This document shows positions 33,841 to 46,194 of a DNA stretch of 64,000 nt, in pieces. Location: assembly GCA_030268105.1 (NCBI GenBank), contig BSDZ01000080.1:5567501-5631500 (forward strand), read 5' to 3'. Below the pieces are notes generated by a model that did no database searches, was not told where the DNA came from, and saw only the letters and a program-made list of their open reading frames with translations. Origin of the DNA: Volvox africanus. Lineage: Eukaryota; Chlorophyta; Chlorophyceae; Chlamydomonadales; Volvocaceae. Every line of letters begins with the position of its first letter. Position 1 is the stretch's first letter. Position numbers and translations under genes: made by a program.

Positions 33841-36800
33841 TCATCCCTCGATCGGGTCCTCGTCCTCCAACCCCATTTGTTCTAACATGCTCTCCATTGC
33901 CCCATCGCCGCTGTTGCAGCCACCGCTGCCGTTAACCCCTGGCTGGCACCTGAAAGTAGAAACTGCTGTTCCGGCCGCCCTCCCGGCGCCACCCCACCTT
34001 GCAGAATTGGCCTGCTGCCACTGATGATGTTGCTGGTAAGGCGGCGGCGGAAGGCTTGCTACGTGGCGCAGGAAGGCGCCCTCAGTCACAGCGCCATTCC
34101 AATAATAGCTCCACACGCTGGGCAGCAAGGGCGCTAGCCATGTTGCGTGCTGCGGCGACATCTGAACCAGTGACCGCAGCCAAGGCATCACTGTTGACAC
34201 CAGCTGTGAGGCACTCCCCCCACCAAACAATGCCGAGGTACCAGCGTTGCCGTCACTGGTGCCGCTGCCGTCCCAACTGGTGCCAAAAGCAGCGGCATCC
34301 CCGCCGGCGCCGCCACTTGCAACTGAAAGGCGGCATGCTGCCGCATGCAGCTGCAGACGGTTAGCGGCGGCTGCCTGGTTGATGGCGGAGCTGGCGGGGG
34401 CGCGGATTGGATTGAAACAATGCGGGGCGGGGCTCGTGTTGCCGAACATCAGTCCACGCGTGGCCACGGAACCGGCAATAGCCGAGGATAGGTTGGCGGC
34501 TGCGGGGGAGTCCTCAAGCCATAGGCTGGTGCCGCCGCCGGCAGTGGCGGCAGTGGCGGAGGCGCGGGACTCACCGCAAAGCACGGCTGTGTGTAGCAGA
34601 GGTAGGAGGTATTGGAACCATGGATAGGCGATGAGGCTTAGGAAACGGTGGGAACTTCAAAATCTGGATTGACACAAAACAAGGGAATCTAATGCAATTA
34701 CAGTACAGCACAGCCCCACGTCATGTATATTAACGTGGCCCCTGCTAGAACCGTTGCTGTAGGAGCTGACGATCAGCAAATTGAAAAGGCTTAACACGCA
34801 GTATGACGCCAGGCCGAAATGGTGCCACCCGTTATTTTTCTCACTCGTTCACCCTAGCCACATAAGCATACCATCATCCACCATGCTGCTCGCCCTTTGA
34901 AATTATGCACGTTCCCAGTCTGACCAAGGCAATATTTCCAAGCACGCACTGACCCAACCCAACTCACCGCTGTCACTGAGATAGGCCGTCACCGTGGAAA
35001 TGTCGTCTATCGCGTCCTGCGTCTCTCTGTCCACAAAGCTCGGGTAGTTCTCGTGCAAGAAGGACAGTAGGACAGGAGCCTCTAGCCCACAGCGAAGCAG
35101 GATGGCCTCGGGGTCGTACCGCATAGGCGGACGGAGGAGCCTGTCAAGAAGCAGGGGATGACAGGCAGAAATCATCGGGCGGAGGTACCCGGAATGCGTT
35201 TAAGTGCATGGGAACGCATCAGAATCCGCATGTTCAGCAGGGTATCCCATTCCCACAGCTCGATGCCCACAAAGCGCTAAGGAAACTCGCCAGTAATATC
35301 AACTTAATATTCAATTGGAGTAGTAGTACCGAGCCAGACTTGTAGCAAGCAACACCCTGGGTTCGTGCCCCCACCCTAGTCAACCTATCTGTCCAGTCCG
35401 CGCACCGGGCGGGCAGCTGCACCGGATGCTTTAGCTTCCACTGCCGCCCCGCCGCCAGCGAGTACGAGTTAAGCTGTTGTAGCGCGACACTGTCCTTCTT
35501 ATCTTTTCCTCCGCTGGCGGCAGCTGCGGTGGTGACGTCATCGTCATCCTCATTGCTGTCGCCGTCGATACCCTGTGCCACCAGCGTCCCGCCACCGCCC
35601 CGCTTGTTGTACAGGAACTTTCCAAGCGCATGGAACAGCGGTAACCCCAGATCACGCTGTGCTGCCACCAAACGCGCCACTTCTCCTGGAGTCAGCGCCT
35701 GTTGTCGCCCCACGCGCAGCAGCGTCACCATGCTGGCACCACCCTTCTTGCCGCCGCCGTCACGCTTCCTGCTGCCATTGCCACGGCGGCTGGCTTTGGT
35801 GTCCTTCACATGGGCATCAGCAACCCGCAGAGCAGCTTTCTGCAGCATTGCGTTCATTTGCAGCGCCTGAAGTGCGCTGCGGACGTCTCCATCGGCGGCC
35901 TCCGCCAGGCCCACCGCCGCCGGGGGCGAGAGCTCCAAACCCTCAGCTGCAGCCACGCGCATCAGTAGCTTGGCAATGTTGTTGCTGGTGACAGGGTTGA
36001 AGCTAATGGTTGTCGCGCCAGCGGATTGCAGCGCAACCAAGATCTCCTGCAGGAAGTATCAGCAGAATGCAGCAGACCGCTTGGGATTCAGTTCTGAGGG
36101 AATCCGGATTTTTATTGGGTGAAGCGCTACTTGCGAGTGAACCCCATAACCTGGCGGGGGTGGCATAACATGTTATTAGGCTAGCGTAGCTTGGCAAACG
36201 TTGCCAACGAGGAGTGTGACAGGTACACTGGTCTACGGAACATAAATGGCCTAACCCATGGCAATATGCGCACCTTTTGCAGCCCCTTAGAGGAGCCCAA
36301 GGTTCCGCCGACGCCTGGTCCGCTACGTCCACTGCTGCCGGCTTTACCCTCCTCCGTCGCCACTAGCACCAACGGGCACCGCGCCGTTGCTGCCAGGTCT
36401 CGCAGCGCCGCCACCAACCTTTGCCGACGCTCCGCATCGTGGGTGTGCGGCAGGTCCTCAATCAGTAACAGCTTGGGCCGCGATGCAGGAGCGCTCGACC
36501 CACGCGTGGCAGCTGAAGCGATCGCTTGGCTGGCGCCTGGCACTGCAGCAGTTACAAAAATGGTTATCAAAAAGGTCACTCTAGGCGTGCATATTAAGAG
36601 AGAAAGAGGCTAATATAGTCACACAAGAGCGGTGATATCCTGTTGTGCAGTCAGAAGTTGACCAAACGCGGGCCAGACGTCGGATGAAACGATAGCAGGT
36701 GGTGGCGTATGTTGGGACACAAATCAGTTTGTTGCATACCACGGCTGTACGCATCGACCAACTGCCCCTCGCACTCCATCAACATGGCCCACGATACAGA

Positions 36801-38684
36801 GAACTCTTTTCCCTTCCCTTGTATTAACCATCGACATCGCCGGCCATCGACAAGCCCATCATACCTGGAACCTGTCCCACATCAATTCTCATAGAGGCCG
36901 ATTGTACCGTCAAAGACGCAGCTAATGCCAAGGGAGGGTATTTGGAGCGGCTAACGAATGACTCAAACTCGTCCAACTTGGATTGATACGATACAGGCGG
37001 ACCGCTGCCGTCATCTGTGCTGCCCGTTGGGTGCTACGGAAAGCGGCACACGGGAAAACGGAAACGTAGAGGAGACCTGGGCATGGTAACGGAGACTATG
37101 CACGCATCGAGGCTGGTGCAAGGCAAGAGGTTTGTCGCAAATAGCAATGACACCCAGCGCCCACAGACTAATCAAAACGGATCAGGAGGCAAATCCAAAA
37201 GCATGGCTATACACCCAACTGGCTTACGCATGCGCGTGTCATCGACATGGCGAGCCTCGACCCCATCACGAACGCACCTGATACTGGTGTTCGTTCCATA
37301 TGACGGGCGCTGGCGGCATCCATTCCACTACCCCGAACCCCATTGCTTCCGCCAATACCTTAACGCATGCACTTTTGCCACACCCGGACGGCCCGCTTAG
37401 CACTGCCAGCCCGCACGGCGGCCGGAATTGCAACCCTTGCCCTGATCCAAGCCCAGAACTGCCAAAGCCGCCGCCTCCGGGCCAAGCTTGGTTTGCCTGT
37501 TGCAACCGTCTGGGCGCCCCATCCTGGATCTGGGTTTGCTGATCCTGCAAGATATCATATGGATAACACTGACGCTGCGACGGCACTGCAGCCACCTTTG
37601 AAAATCCCTGGATTATCAGGGTGCGCTGGTGCTCGAGCCATTCCTTGACCTCTAAGACCTTCTTGCGATGCAGGACCTGCACCAGATCCTCCTCGTTGTG
37701 AGGGGCATGTCGCTCGTGCCACATCTCGGCCGCCAAGTCAACGGTGAGGGAAGTGTGGGAAAGCGGCGCTGAACCCGATGGCAGCGATGAAAAAAAGCTC
37801 GGTGCCAAGGTCTGCAAAGCCGGTTGCTTCACAGCACGGCCCCCATGAGCTGCAGTGCCTCCGAGGCTGTTTGCCACGGCCACCGTTTCGGTGGTTGGAA
37901 ATGGGGTGCCATGGTTGTAAGCGGCGGCGGCATCGCTGCTGCTAGTCCGTGCTGGCGCGAAGGTAAGCTGCCGCAACTGTAATCGAGTGCGTTGCTGCTG
38001 CTGCCTCCGTGTGTGCCTCTGTGAGGCTGTTGGCTGGGAGGAGCCCTTAGATGGGGATTGGAATGTTGAAGCAGGCGCGTAATCGGGGTCCGGAGAGCCC
38101 CGCGCGGAGCGCTGTGAGAGGGAAGGGGAATTTGAGGGGCCCGGGCTTCCCCCGTCGCCTCCAGCGGCAGGAGGAACCAAGGCCAGCGCTTTGTCGATGG
38201 AAGCTGTAGGTGCCGCTGCGCCGGTGGCACAACACCGACTTATATTGAGAGGCTGGAAAGGCAACGCCATCGTTTTGGGTGGCATGGAGCTTACGGGAAG
38301 GGTGCCTTGGCGCAAAGCCTTGCCGGCAATGGCCTGGGAAGTAAGGGGATCCACGGCCAGCTGCCAGCAGCGGGACCCTGATAGGACGGATGCGGATGCA
38401 TGGCTTTGGCCGGCAGAGTCAAGGTCTAAAACTGCTGAGCGCTGCGGCCGCGGTTGCTGTTGCTGTGTGGGCGGGCCCCAATCCATGCGACGGAGGCGCT
38501 TCGTAGGGCGCATCACAACACCGGTCGCTGTAGGAGGAACAGCATGCTGCACGGCGAAATCATCAGAGTCTTCCTCGGGAGGTGAGGAGTCTTCCAGGAG
38601 ACTAATTACCTCTACCGGCTCGGATGCGGCAGCCTGCTGCTTCCCGGCCTTGGTTCTAACTGCCGCGCGGGGACGCTTCGACAT
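33841..38684 (-). CDS. RAD17: RAD17 checkpoint clamp loader (six predicted exons)
   Basis: Predicted exons on the minus strand are 38684-37278, 37033-36865, 36542-36274, 36046-35385, 35140-34968 and 34586-33841 (1141 residues); all phases agree. RAD17 replaces RFC1 in the complex that loads the 9-1-1 clamp at damaged DNA and activates ATR signalling. Family marks in order are EMWHERHAPHNEEDLVQV before the ATPase, Walker A SGPSGCGKSACVKVL (about residues 430-444), YQSKLDEFESFV, Walker-B-like KLLLIEDLPHTH, ISFNPVTSNNIAKLLMR, DGDVRSALQALQ, LFHALGKFLYNKR, FLHENYPSFVD and SVATRGLMF. The N-terminal extension of over 370 residues is low-complexity and much longer than in animals or yeast. The C-terminus is alanine/glycine-rich, ending in an acidic EDEDPIEG. 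The 36865/36542 joint was chosen mainly by phase. Confidence 0.85.
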
Positions 38685-39366
38685 GCTCGGTCACGTCAAA
38701 GTGACGGCTAAGGAGAATTTCCGCAAATAATACTTTTGAACCGAGATAATAATCTATCTGGTCATGGTGCGTGGCTGCCCAATCTTCACCTTCCTTGCCC
38801 ATCCAGTTACCTAGCATCTATATGCATGACCTCTTTGTGTAGTTATCCAAAAACTTCTGCTAGGGGCAATAAATGATCATCCTATCGGGTCCACACGAAA
38901 TGCTATTTCATGACTGGTCAAGGCCAACGTTCCATCCCTTATCTGCGTTAATGAAAGGTAAGGGTTTAATCCAGCATGTATGGATTCATCATACTAGCTT
39001 TCCAACATCGCTGTGGCAAAGGCCCTGCCAATTAAAGCACGGAGGGCGCAGCACGGAAGCACGGATCGCAAGTTGATGATGAAAACGCCGATGTAGACAT
39101 CCCTGCAGCTTTGCTGATATACGCCTTAAGCTAACATGCTGATACATAAGCAGTGCATTCCGTGTAAGCCAATCCGTAGCGCACGTGTTGCGAATCCTGG
39201 GCGTCCAATCAGTATGCGTGCACTTGGAAATCAACAGATTGAAATGGCATCTGACGGAAAGGTATAGGCTTCTTGTACCACTGGCAATCTGACGGAGTTT
39301 GCACTTGGACTATATGAAGCATCTCCTGCTTGCTGCTAAGTGACATCTTTAATTTTAATTCTCTAG
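38685..39366. other. Head-to-head spacer between RAD17 and the ABM-like gene
   Basis: RAD17 starts at 38684 on the minus strand and the ABM-like gene runs on the plus strand from here, so this roughly 680-bp stretch should hold both promoters and the first exon of the ABM-like gene. No confident promoter motif is visible. Confidence 0.5.
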
Positions 39367-40095
39367 GTTTATGTTGTACTTGTCAAGGGAAAAGTTAAGG
39401 ATGGGCAAGCCGCGCTATTTGAAAAGTGCTTTGCACCTTTGGCACGCCATGTGACGAGAAATGAGGCGGGCTGCTGGAGTTATCAGCTCAGTTGGAGTGA
39501 CGGAGACCCTGAAAGCTTCATAATCTTCGAACGCTACGTCAGCAAGGAGTATTTGGAGGAAGTTCACTGTAAGCTTGCGCTTTGGAAGTTATTTGCTAGG
39601 GGAAAACAGGATGTCGTAACCTACATAGGAAAGGTGCAAGGGTTCGCTCTGCATTCTACGCAGTTGCGGCGACCCAGGGGTCATTTCGGCTGGCAGCGAA
39701 TCCTACAGCGTCCTCTGGCTGTTGGGAACCTCTGGGAGTGCATCGGTCGCCACTTACATCTCTGGATTTGTGCAATGCATCAGACCCTTTCCCGGATAAC
39801 GCACCGTTACACTCATACATCCAGGGCTTTCCTGGTGAGGAGCAACGACAGGCAGTTTGCGGACATGTAGGGCCCACCCACTAGTGCGGCCTCTGCTGTT
39901 TGTTCGATTTAATTCATTTTTAGTGGGGATTTGCCACTGATTCACATGGGCATGGATTTCTGGTCTCCTCGACTTGCAGGGAAGTCCGAGCCATTTCTTC
40001 AATTCCGGAAGGACCTGGAGGAGGCTGGCGTCGAGTGGGTGACCAAGGATGTCACGAAGTATTACGAGACCGGTGCTGGCTTCATGGCACGTTAG
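39367..40095 (+). CDS. Antibiotic biosynthesis monooxygenase (ABM)-like domain protein, 5' end not resolved
   Basis: Two exons are clear: 39367-39568 (VYVVLVKGKVKDGQAALFEK, CFAPLARHVTRNEAGCWSY, FIIFERYVSKEYLEEVH) and 39980-40095 (WKSEPFLQFRKDLEEAG...ending FMAR and TAG at 40093-40095). The acceptor TTCTCTAG precedes the first and the intron is CACT/GTAAGC...TTGCAG. The pattern is that of the ABM/dimeric alpha-beta barrel family (about 100 residues), small proteins that act as oxygenases or as detoxifying homodimers; the substrate is unknown. The start codon must lie in an upstream exon in phase 0. ATG at 38764-38766 followed directly by GTGCGT would fit as an exon coding only for Met, but this is speculative. 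Confidence 0.65.
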
Positions 40096-41655
40096 GAAAG
40101 GCGGGCTGCAGCAGATGGGAAGGGGGAAACGCCTGCACCCGGCCATTCTTCGTTCCCCAGGAGTAACAGCGTTATCCAGGGCTTACGCTCCGATAGCTGT
40201 TGACGCTACAGCAACTCCTCGATGTAATGCTGATGCGACGAAACAGTATCCTTCAGAGACGGCAGCCTGATCTGCATCCCCAAGTACACCTTTGCATCCC
40301 CAACATCGTCCCCAACAAGCAGTTTCGCGCGTGCGACAATCACCGCCACCCTAAGTGCCTAATTGCCCGACATGATAAGCAGATCGTCCATACGGGTGTG
40401 GAGTCACCCTCCCTCTTACGTCTTCACCAGTATTGTGGGATCCGCCCGGGCCGAGCTTGGCAAGCTCTGCTGGTGGCTTGTCGCACCTGTGGACCTGTGT
40501 ACCGGCGGTTGGAAGTTACCGTAACAAGTCATCCATACTCAACAGTATTAATCCTACTAGGCTGGGATAAGAAGCTGTAAAGAGGATGATGCCTATTGTT
40601 CCAAACCCTTAAAAACAGCTCGGGCAAAGTGGAAACTGCTGTCGCAGGTTAACGATCTTTGTACGACCGGAAGAAGAGGTTTGCAAGAACTCAAGTCCAA
40701 TATGAAGTTTTGTTTTCAATTCATATGGTGCGTGTCACACACTGTACAATTTATGTATATGCAGCACTTATGCGTGGCGTTTAGGAATGTCCACTCGTAG
40801 TACTCATGAGGACGGGAAGACCCAGGCATGCGTCTTAAGAATAATAAATAGATCTAATCGTAGGGTAAAAGCGTTATGGGTTGGCTTCAATGCGGAGGAG
40901 ACTTGTTACATGGAACTTGAGCCAGGCCATGGAAGGCCACAGCGTAAGACTCCAAGCGAACAATAATGCTGACATGGACGGCATTAAATATTAGGGTTCT
41001 TTCCTTGCTGCTTTGCAGAGACGTACAATACACACGTTTGGCGCATACGTTTTGCTGACACGGACGTCTTGGTGGGCGAATACGCAGGTTAGTTGCAACC
41101 AAGACGTGCAACATCTCAACCTGGCATCGAGGAGCGTTGGATAGTCATAGGCCTTTGGCCATGGACTGGCTTTAGAGAGGGGAAACAGGGGCTGGGAACC
41201 GATTTGGACGAGAACGCCAGAAGGTATCCACATGCCACCGGCCTGCCGTCTGTTTCGCACCACCTTAATGCACTGAACCTGATCAAATATGCTAAAAGAT
41301 TCAGTCGGCTTGTTAGGCATGCAAGAGTGCCAGCTCGGCGAGTGAGTGGCCTGGGCTGCTGACTACGGCATACCGCCATAGGCATAGCACGGCAGTGCCG
41401 CAGCTATCATGGCCTTGCCAAAATCTACATAGTGTTTGCTGTCTAATACATGATACGATTCAGCAAGTCCTTTCCCACGGTGAGTGGCAGCGCAAGGTGT
41501 GGCATCACGTCCTAGAAAGGCTGCTCCGCTCTATTTCTCCATTCAATCACAGAACCACCCGCTGACCCGTCCCGAATCCTTTACCCATACTTATCGCTTT
41601 GCACCCGTTCTCAGATCCTCTTTCCGGTATCCCCCATGCTCCGGTCCCATTGCAG
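40096..41655. other. Unrecognised spacer
   Basis: About 1.56 kb without a supported gene; frames are short and overlapping. The upstream exons of the metallopeptidase-like gene that begins to be recognisable at 41656 may lie here. Confidence 0.45.
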
Positions 41656-44600
41656 GAACCTCTGCGGTTCTCCAGGTGCAGCAGAATGGGACCCTTAACA
41701 TCAGCAGCTGGTCGGGGGTCGCCCCCTCGCCCCGGCCGGAGTGGGGCACCTACTGCAAGCGGGGCGAGGCGCGGGGGATTGAAGTTTGGGTAGGTGACTG
41801 CCTGTCCTGCTGTGTGGGCTGGCCTGTTGGTCATACGAAGTTAGCATAGTGGCGATCGGCAGTCGGCATGATGGAGCGGCCTGCACACACAACAATACAA
41901 CACAGTGGTGGTTGCGTTGTGCGGAAGACCGCGTGCCATGGTTTGGGTTTGGATAGCGGCATTTTATGTGCGTCAGGCGGCTGGGTAGCGTCGATGGGGC
42001 AGCCAAAGGCGTTGCGAACGGACCGGGGTTTGATGTTTGACATCTTGACATCAGTTTCCTAAGCTGGGCTTGTAGATTGCGTGGGATAGTGGGCCTTGGC
42101 TTCACCCGTGGCCACTACCTGGCAGTCCCCACCTTCCCCTGTGTTTCGGGGCACCCTCATCCGTTCACCCCTGAGGATGTTGACTTCTCCGAAATCAGTG
42201 GTTTTTCAGCACTCACCAGCATCCAGTGGGATCGACTGGATCAACGGCGGCCTCAACTCCACTCCTGGTCGGCTCGCCAATCACGTTAACCGGGGTGCTC
42301 ACCTTCCATGAGCATTGGGGGACATCCACCCTCAACTAGTGGAGCGATTTTAATCCCGCTCTCGGTCAGGATCGGGCCTGAAACTCCCAGGGACATAGTG
42401 TCGTGCCTTACCAGTTGTGTCCGGACAATGTAGATGTGGACTCGATTAAAGAACGCCGCCGTGACGAAGGAAAGATTGTCGACGTGGATTATCCTAATGA
42501 GCCATGGCCTTTTGCGCATCCATGATACCGGTTATCCTGCTGTACAGAACCCTTTCTCCGCATATCGCCCCAAAATTACGATACCGCCTCCATCCCATGT
42601 AGACAGCAACGCCCAGACTACATTGCCACGCACTTCCCGACCACGTGCGGGGCCGTCACCAGGCGGCGCATAACCCAGGCATTACTTGCTTTCTTACCAT
42701 TGTTTGTAACCGTATCCCTTGTCTTTTTGCCGGCATCTTACCCTTGAGTCTAGCGTCCTTTCGCAAGGATCCTTTGTGTTGATTTATCTTCGCTCCTCTG
42801 CTTCATCACCTTCATGGTTTATGGCACTTGGCCTGGGACATGAGTGCCAGACTCCCACATCGTCCCACCCACTCTTGATGGCCCCGCGTGCCAGTCGTAT
42901 GATTGTGTGGATCCGCGTGCTGTGCGCGTTGCGGAGCACATCATAAATTGCATGTTGGAAACGTCTCCTCCCGGCATCGTGCGGCGGCTGGTGGCAGGCG
43001 GTGCTTGCGTGGCCATCATTGGGCGCGACCAGTGCACCACCGACATCCCTGCACACACGTTCCTGCGCTGGGCGGAAGGTACTTGGCTCGATTGGGTGTT
43101 GTACTGAACATTGGGGAGTACTGAAATCCAAACAGAGGGTGAGGAAGTCCATCCCAAACAGTCTGGAAAGTTTGGAAACTGGTTGCGGAAACTTGCATGG
43201 GGACAGAAGGAACATGGGGGACCATTGTCACCCAGGAGGAGGAAGGTACTAGCTTGGAGGTATAGACGAGAGGGAAGGGTATTGAGGTGGATACCTAGTG
43301 GTTGCAATCCAGGAAGGGCGATTATTGCTGTGTCCGTAATGTATGTCCTACGGTGTTTTGTGGAAGGTGGTACAGGCGGGAGGGGAAGGGTTTTTGATTG
43401 GGTGAGCAGGCGGGGGGGGGGAGAAATTAGATATACAGCTTACAGACTTATACAGCTCTCTTCCTTTTTGCCACTTGACTTTCTCGCGAATTGATTATCA
43501 TTTAACCACTCATTTCGCATCCCCGCCATCATTTACTCGCTGCCTCACCTTTTTTTAAGAAAATGCACCGATGTGCCTTGCTGTTGCTTATTCGTCTTCC
43601 TCCCCTTCCCTGGTAGGTGGTCGCGACACGGACACGACGACCCGGGGCCTGGGTGGCACAGCTGAGAATCCCACCACCAGCTGCGGGGAAGAGAATTTGC
43701 TAATGGAGGACGACAGGTGGCAGACGGGCTTTCGGATGGGGAACTGAGCATGGCGTGTTTTTGAATGTGTATTATTACGTACATCCGAATGGTGTATGCA
43801 TACAAGCATACGTGTCCTGCCAGCTGCAGGATGAAAACAGTAAACAGCCACGCAAGCACAATTGCATCCGGCAGCTTTTGAATATCTCTTTTCAGCTTGC
43901 TTTTCTGGGGCCTGTTGCGGCACCTGTGTGCTTGCTTGTTCATGCCTGTGCATATACGCATATTCGCGTGTTAGGGTTGCTTAGGGTCAAGGGTTTGGGT
44001 CACGGACCCAGTTGCATGCATGCGGTGTTCGCTTTGCGTGGCCAGGTGCCCCGGCCTTCGGGAAGGAAGGTAGGTCAGTTTGTGAAGGCCAGGGGTAGGG
44101 GCATGGATGCACCTTAAGGTCAGAAAGGGATTTACCGCTCCATCAAAGAGCACGTGATATAGCATCGGCAACGCCCGCACAGCACCTGTGGAACCCTCTC
44201 CGTATACCTCTATCCCAATCCTCCCGTCATTCTTCAGGTTCTACCCCTCCGAAAACATTCTCGTCCACGAGTTCGGCCACGCGGTCATGAACATTGGCCT
44301 GACAGCCGATGACCGCGCATTCATCAAACAGCTATACAACCACGCGTATATCAGCGAGATGTATAATAAAGGTTGTTACAAGACTGCGTCACCAACCCAA
44401 CCCACATGCATCATGCGCCTTGCTTTAACTTGCCGGTTAGCACCTTGACTCCCCCCTGCGCCAACTCCCCCCTGCCCCGTGCATTTATCGTATGGCGAGT
44501 TAGCTTACCTTGTGCATCCTGATTGTGCCATAATCCGCCATCAACCAAGCACCACCCACCCACGGTAAACTCCTCCCATCGTCACACACACCCCTCCCCA

Positions 44601-46194
44601 AACCACTCAGATTCGTATATCATGGAGAATGAGGAAGAATACTGGGCCGAGGGAACGCAGGTTGGGGGGAAGATGCTGGGGGAAAGGTTGCATTTGCACG
44701 TTGGGGAAGGGTGGCGTACAGACTCACAATAGAGGACGGGTCTTGGGTGCTCACGACCGTTCAATCGCAACAATGAAAAATGATGTTCCAGCATGATCGT
44801 GTCAACCATATCTGTAGAAAGATGTCAGATGCTGCGCCCTGCAAGACGCAAAGCCCACGAAAATGTGCATGGGCCGGAGGCCACCCCACATGCAGTGGCC
44901 TGACAGTGCGTTGCCAGCTTAGGAACTGGATTAAGTTCGGCCGCTGAGCTGAACAACCTGCAGGTTTTGGATCTGGGGTGCACGGAAGGGTGATTAGGGT
45001 CAGGGTGCACTTGCCCCTCTTCAGACGACACGCTTTAGCTCCCGTCCGCCAAACCAACCGGTTTATGACCGCTTGGCTCTTGAGCCCTAGCTTTCATACG
45101 CCTAGCCGGCAACCGCCGACCTAGCCGTCACCACTAGGATTTTTCCAAACCCACCACGGACCTGAGCTCCCTTGCGACTGCCCCCCTCCTCTTCCCTGGT
45201 GTCTCTTTTGCAGGCCTGGTTTGACGCAAGCATCCGCACGGATGTCAACTCTGGGGTTAACACACGGGAGAAGCTGCGGCAGCGGGACCACGGGCTGGCG
45301 ATCATGATGATGCGGGCATACGGGGATGGGCCTTGGAGGTGAGTGGAGGAGGGTTGGCTATTGGATGCGTGGTGTAAAACAGCATAGAGGACCTTGCGGG
45401 AGCCCCTGGGTGTTGAGGCGCAGTGGTCAAGGGCGATGTTAGGAGGGATTTCGCCAGGGCCTGGGGCTGCCTAGCGTTGGACTTAAGAGATTGGGCCTGA
45501 GTTGGACTTAAGAGATTGGGCCTGAGTTGTCTGTTGTATCATGCTCTGACCAAAGCGCTTATGGGTTAATGATAAATCAGGAATCTTAATCATTATTATG
45601 ATACTAAACTGCGGGTCGTACACCCGTTCGACTGCTGATACTGGCTGTGGGCTGACCTGGATGGCCCCACTCGTTTGCAAACGACACAGATACCCCTGCG
45701 ACAGCCCGGGGGCATTTCGGATGCGCGCACCACAAACCCGACATGATGATGACGCAGCCGCGGCAGATTCTGCCACCTCCAGACCAGACTCCCTTGAAAA
45801 TATGGCCACTGCAGTGGCGGTCGCCGCCAATTGTACCACAGGCACCATTGCGCTCAGCGTCCCCAGCGTGGAGGAAACCATGGAGAGGGTCAGATTGGCC
45901 GCCTCCTGGAGTGGTAGCGGCGGAAGGGGCCCAGGCTGGCTAGGGGCGATTCCCGGGGTATGCTGTCTGCCGGGGTCACGACGCGGTGGGGCTGGAACCG
46001 CAACTGCCCCTGGGGGTGTTGTAGCAGCGTTGGTGGCGAGGTCAAGCAGTTGTGGTGAGCTGGTAGGTTTCGGCGCGGGTCAAGGGCCGGTGCTGAGTGG
46101 GGTTCTCGATGGCGGTTGCGGGACAGCGCTGTGGAGTGCATTGGGGGGGGTGTTGAGGAGCTTCACTCCGCATGCCACCGTCAAGATGTCGTGA
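41656..46194 (+). CDS. HEFGH zinc metallopeptidase-like protein (5' end incomplete)
   Basis: Predicted exons are 41656-41789 (tentative; C and PEWGTYC motif), 42895-43078, 43617-43716, 44238-44371, 44611-44660, 45214-45338 and 45690-46194. From 42895 on, all phases agree and the last exon ends at TGA. The protein has NILVHEFGHAVMNIG (zinc motif HExxH), then ENEEEYWAEGTQAWFDA, where a Glu is the likely third zinc ligand, then TDVNSGVNTREKLRQRD and YGDGPWRYPCDSPG. This matches a widespread family of secreted putative metallopeptidases known from bacteria, fungi and algae (fold similar to gluzincins; function mostly unknown). CGEENLL and IPAHTFLRWAEG upstream are also family features. The alanine/serine-rich C-terminal tail is not conserved. 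At least one 5' exon, including the start and any signal peptide, is missing from my model. Confidence 0.7.
42081..42422 (+). repeat. Dispersed repeat R1, copy A (in an intron)
   Basis: About 340 bp related to 47814-48120 (minus) and in part to 7401-7552 (minus). Copies A and B share both ends, from GTGGGATAG at the left to TCGTGCCTTACCAGTTGTGT at the right, with divergent middle parts. It lies in the intron 41790-42894 of the metallopeptidase-like gene, sense to it. Confidence 0.8.
45477..45526 (+). repeat. 25-bp tandem duplication
   Basis: Two exact copies of a 25-base unit beginning TTGGACTTAAGAGATTGGG lie inside the last intron of the metallopeptidase-like gene. Confidence 0.95.

Noticed and set aside
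40200..40580. A 126-residue plus-strand open frame
   Set aside because: No domain, no splice context and unrelated composition; probably chance.
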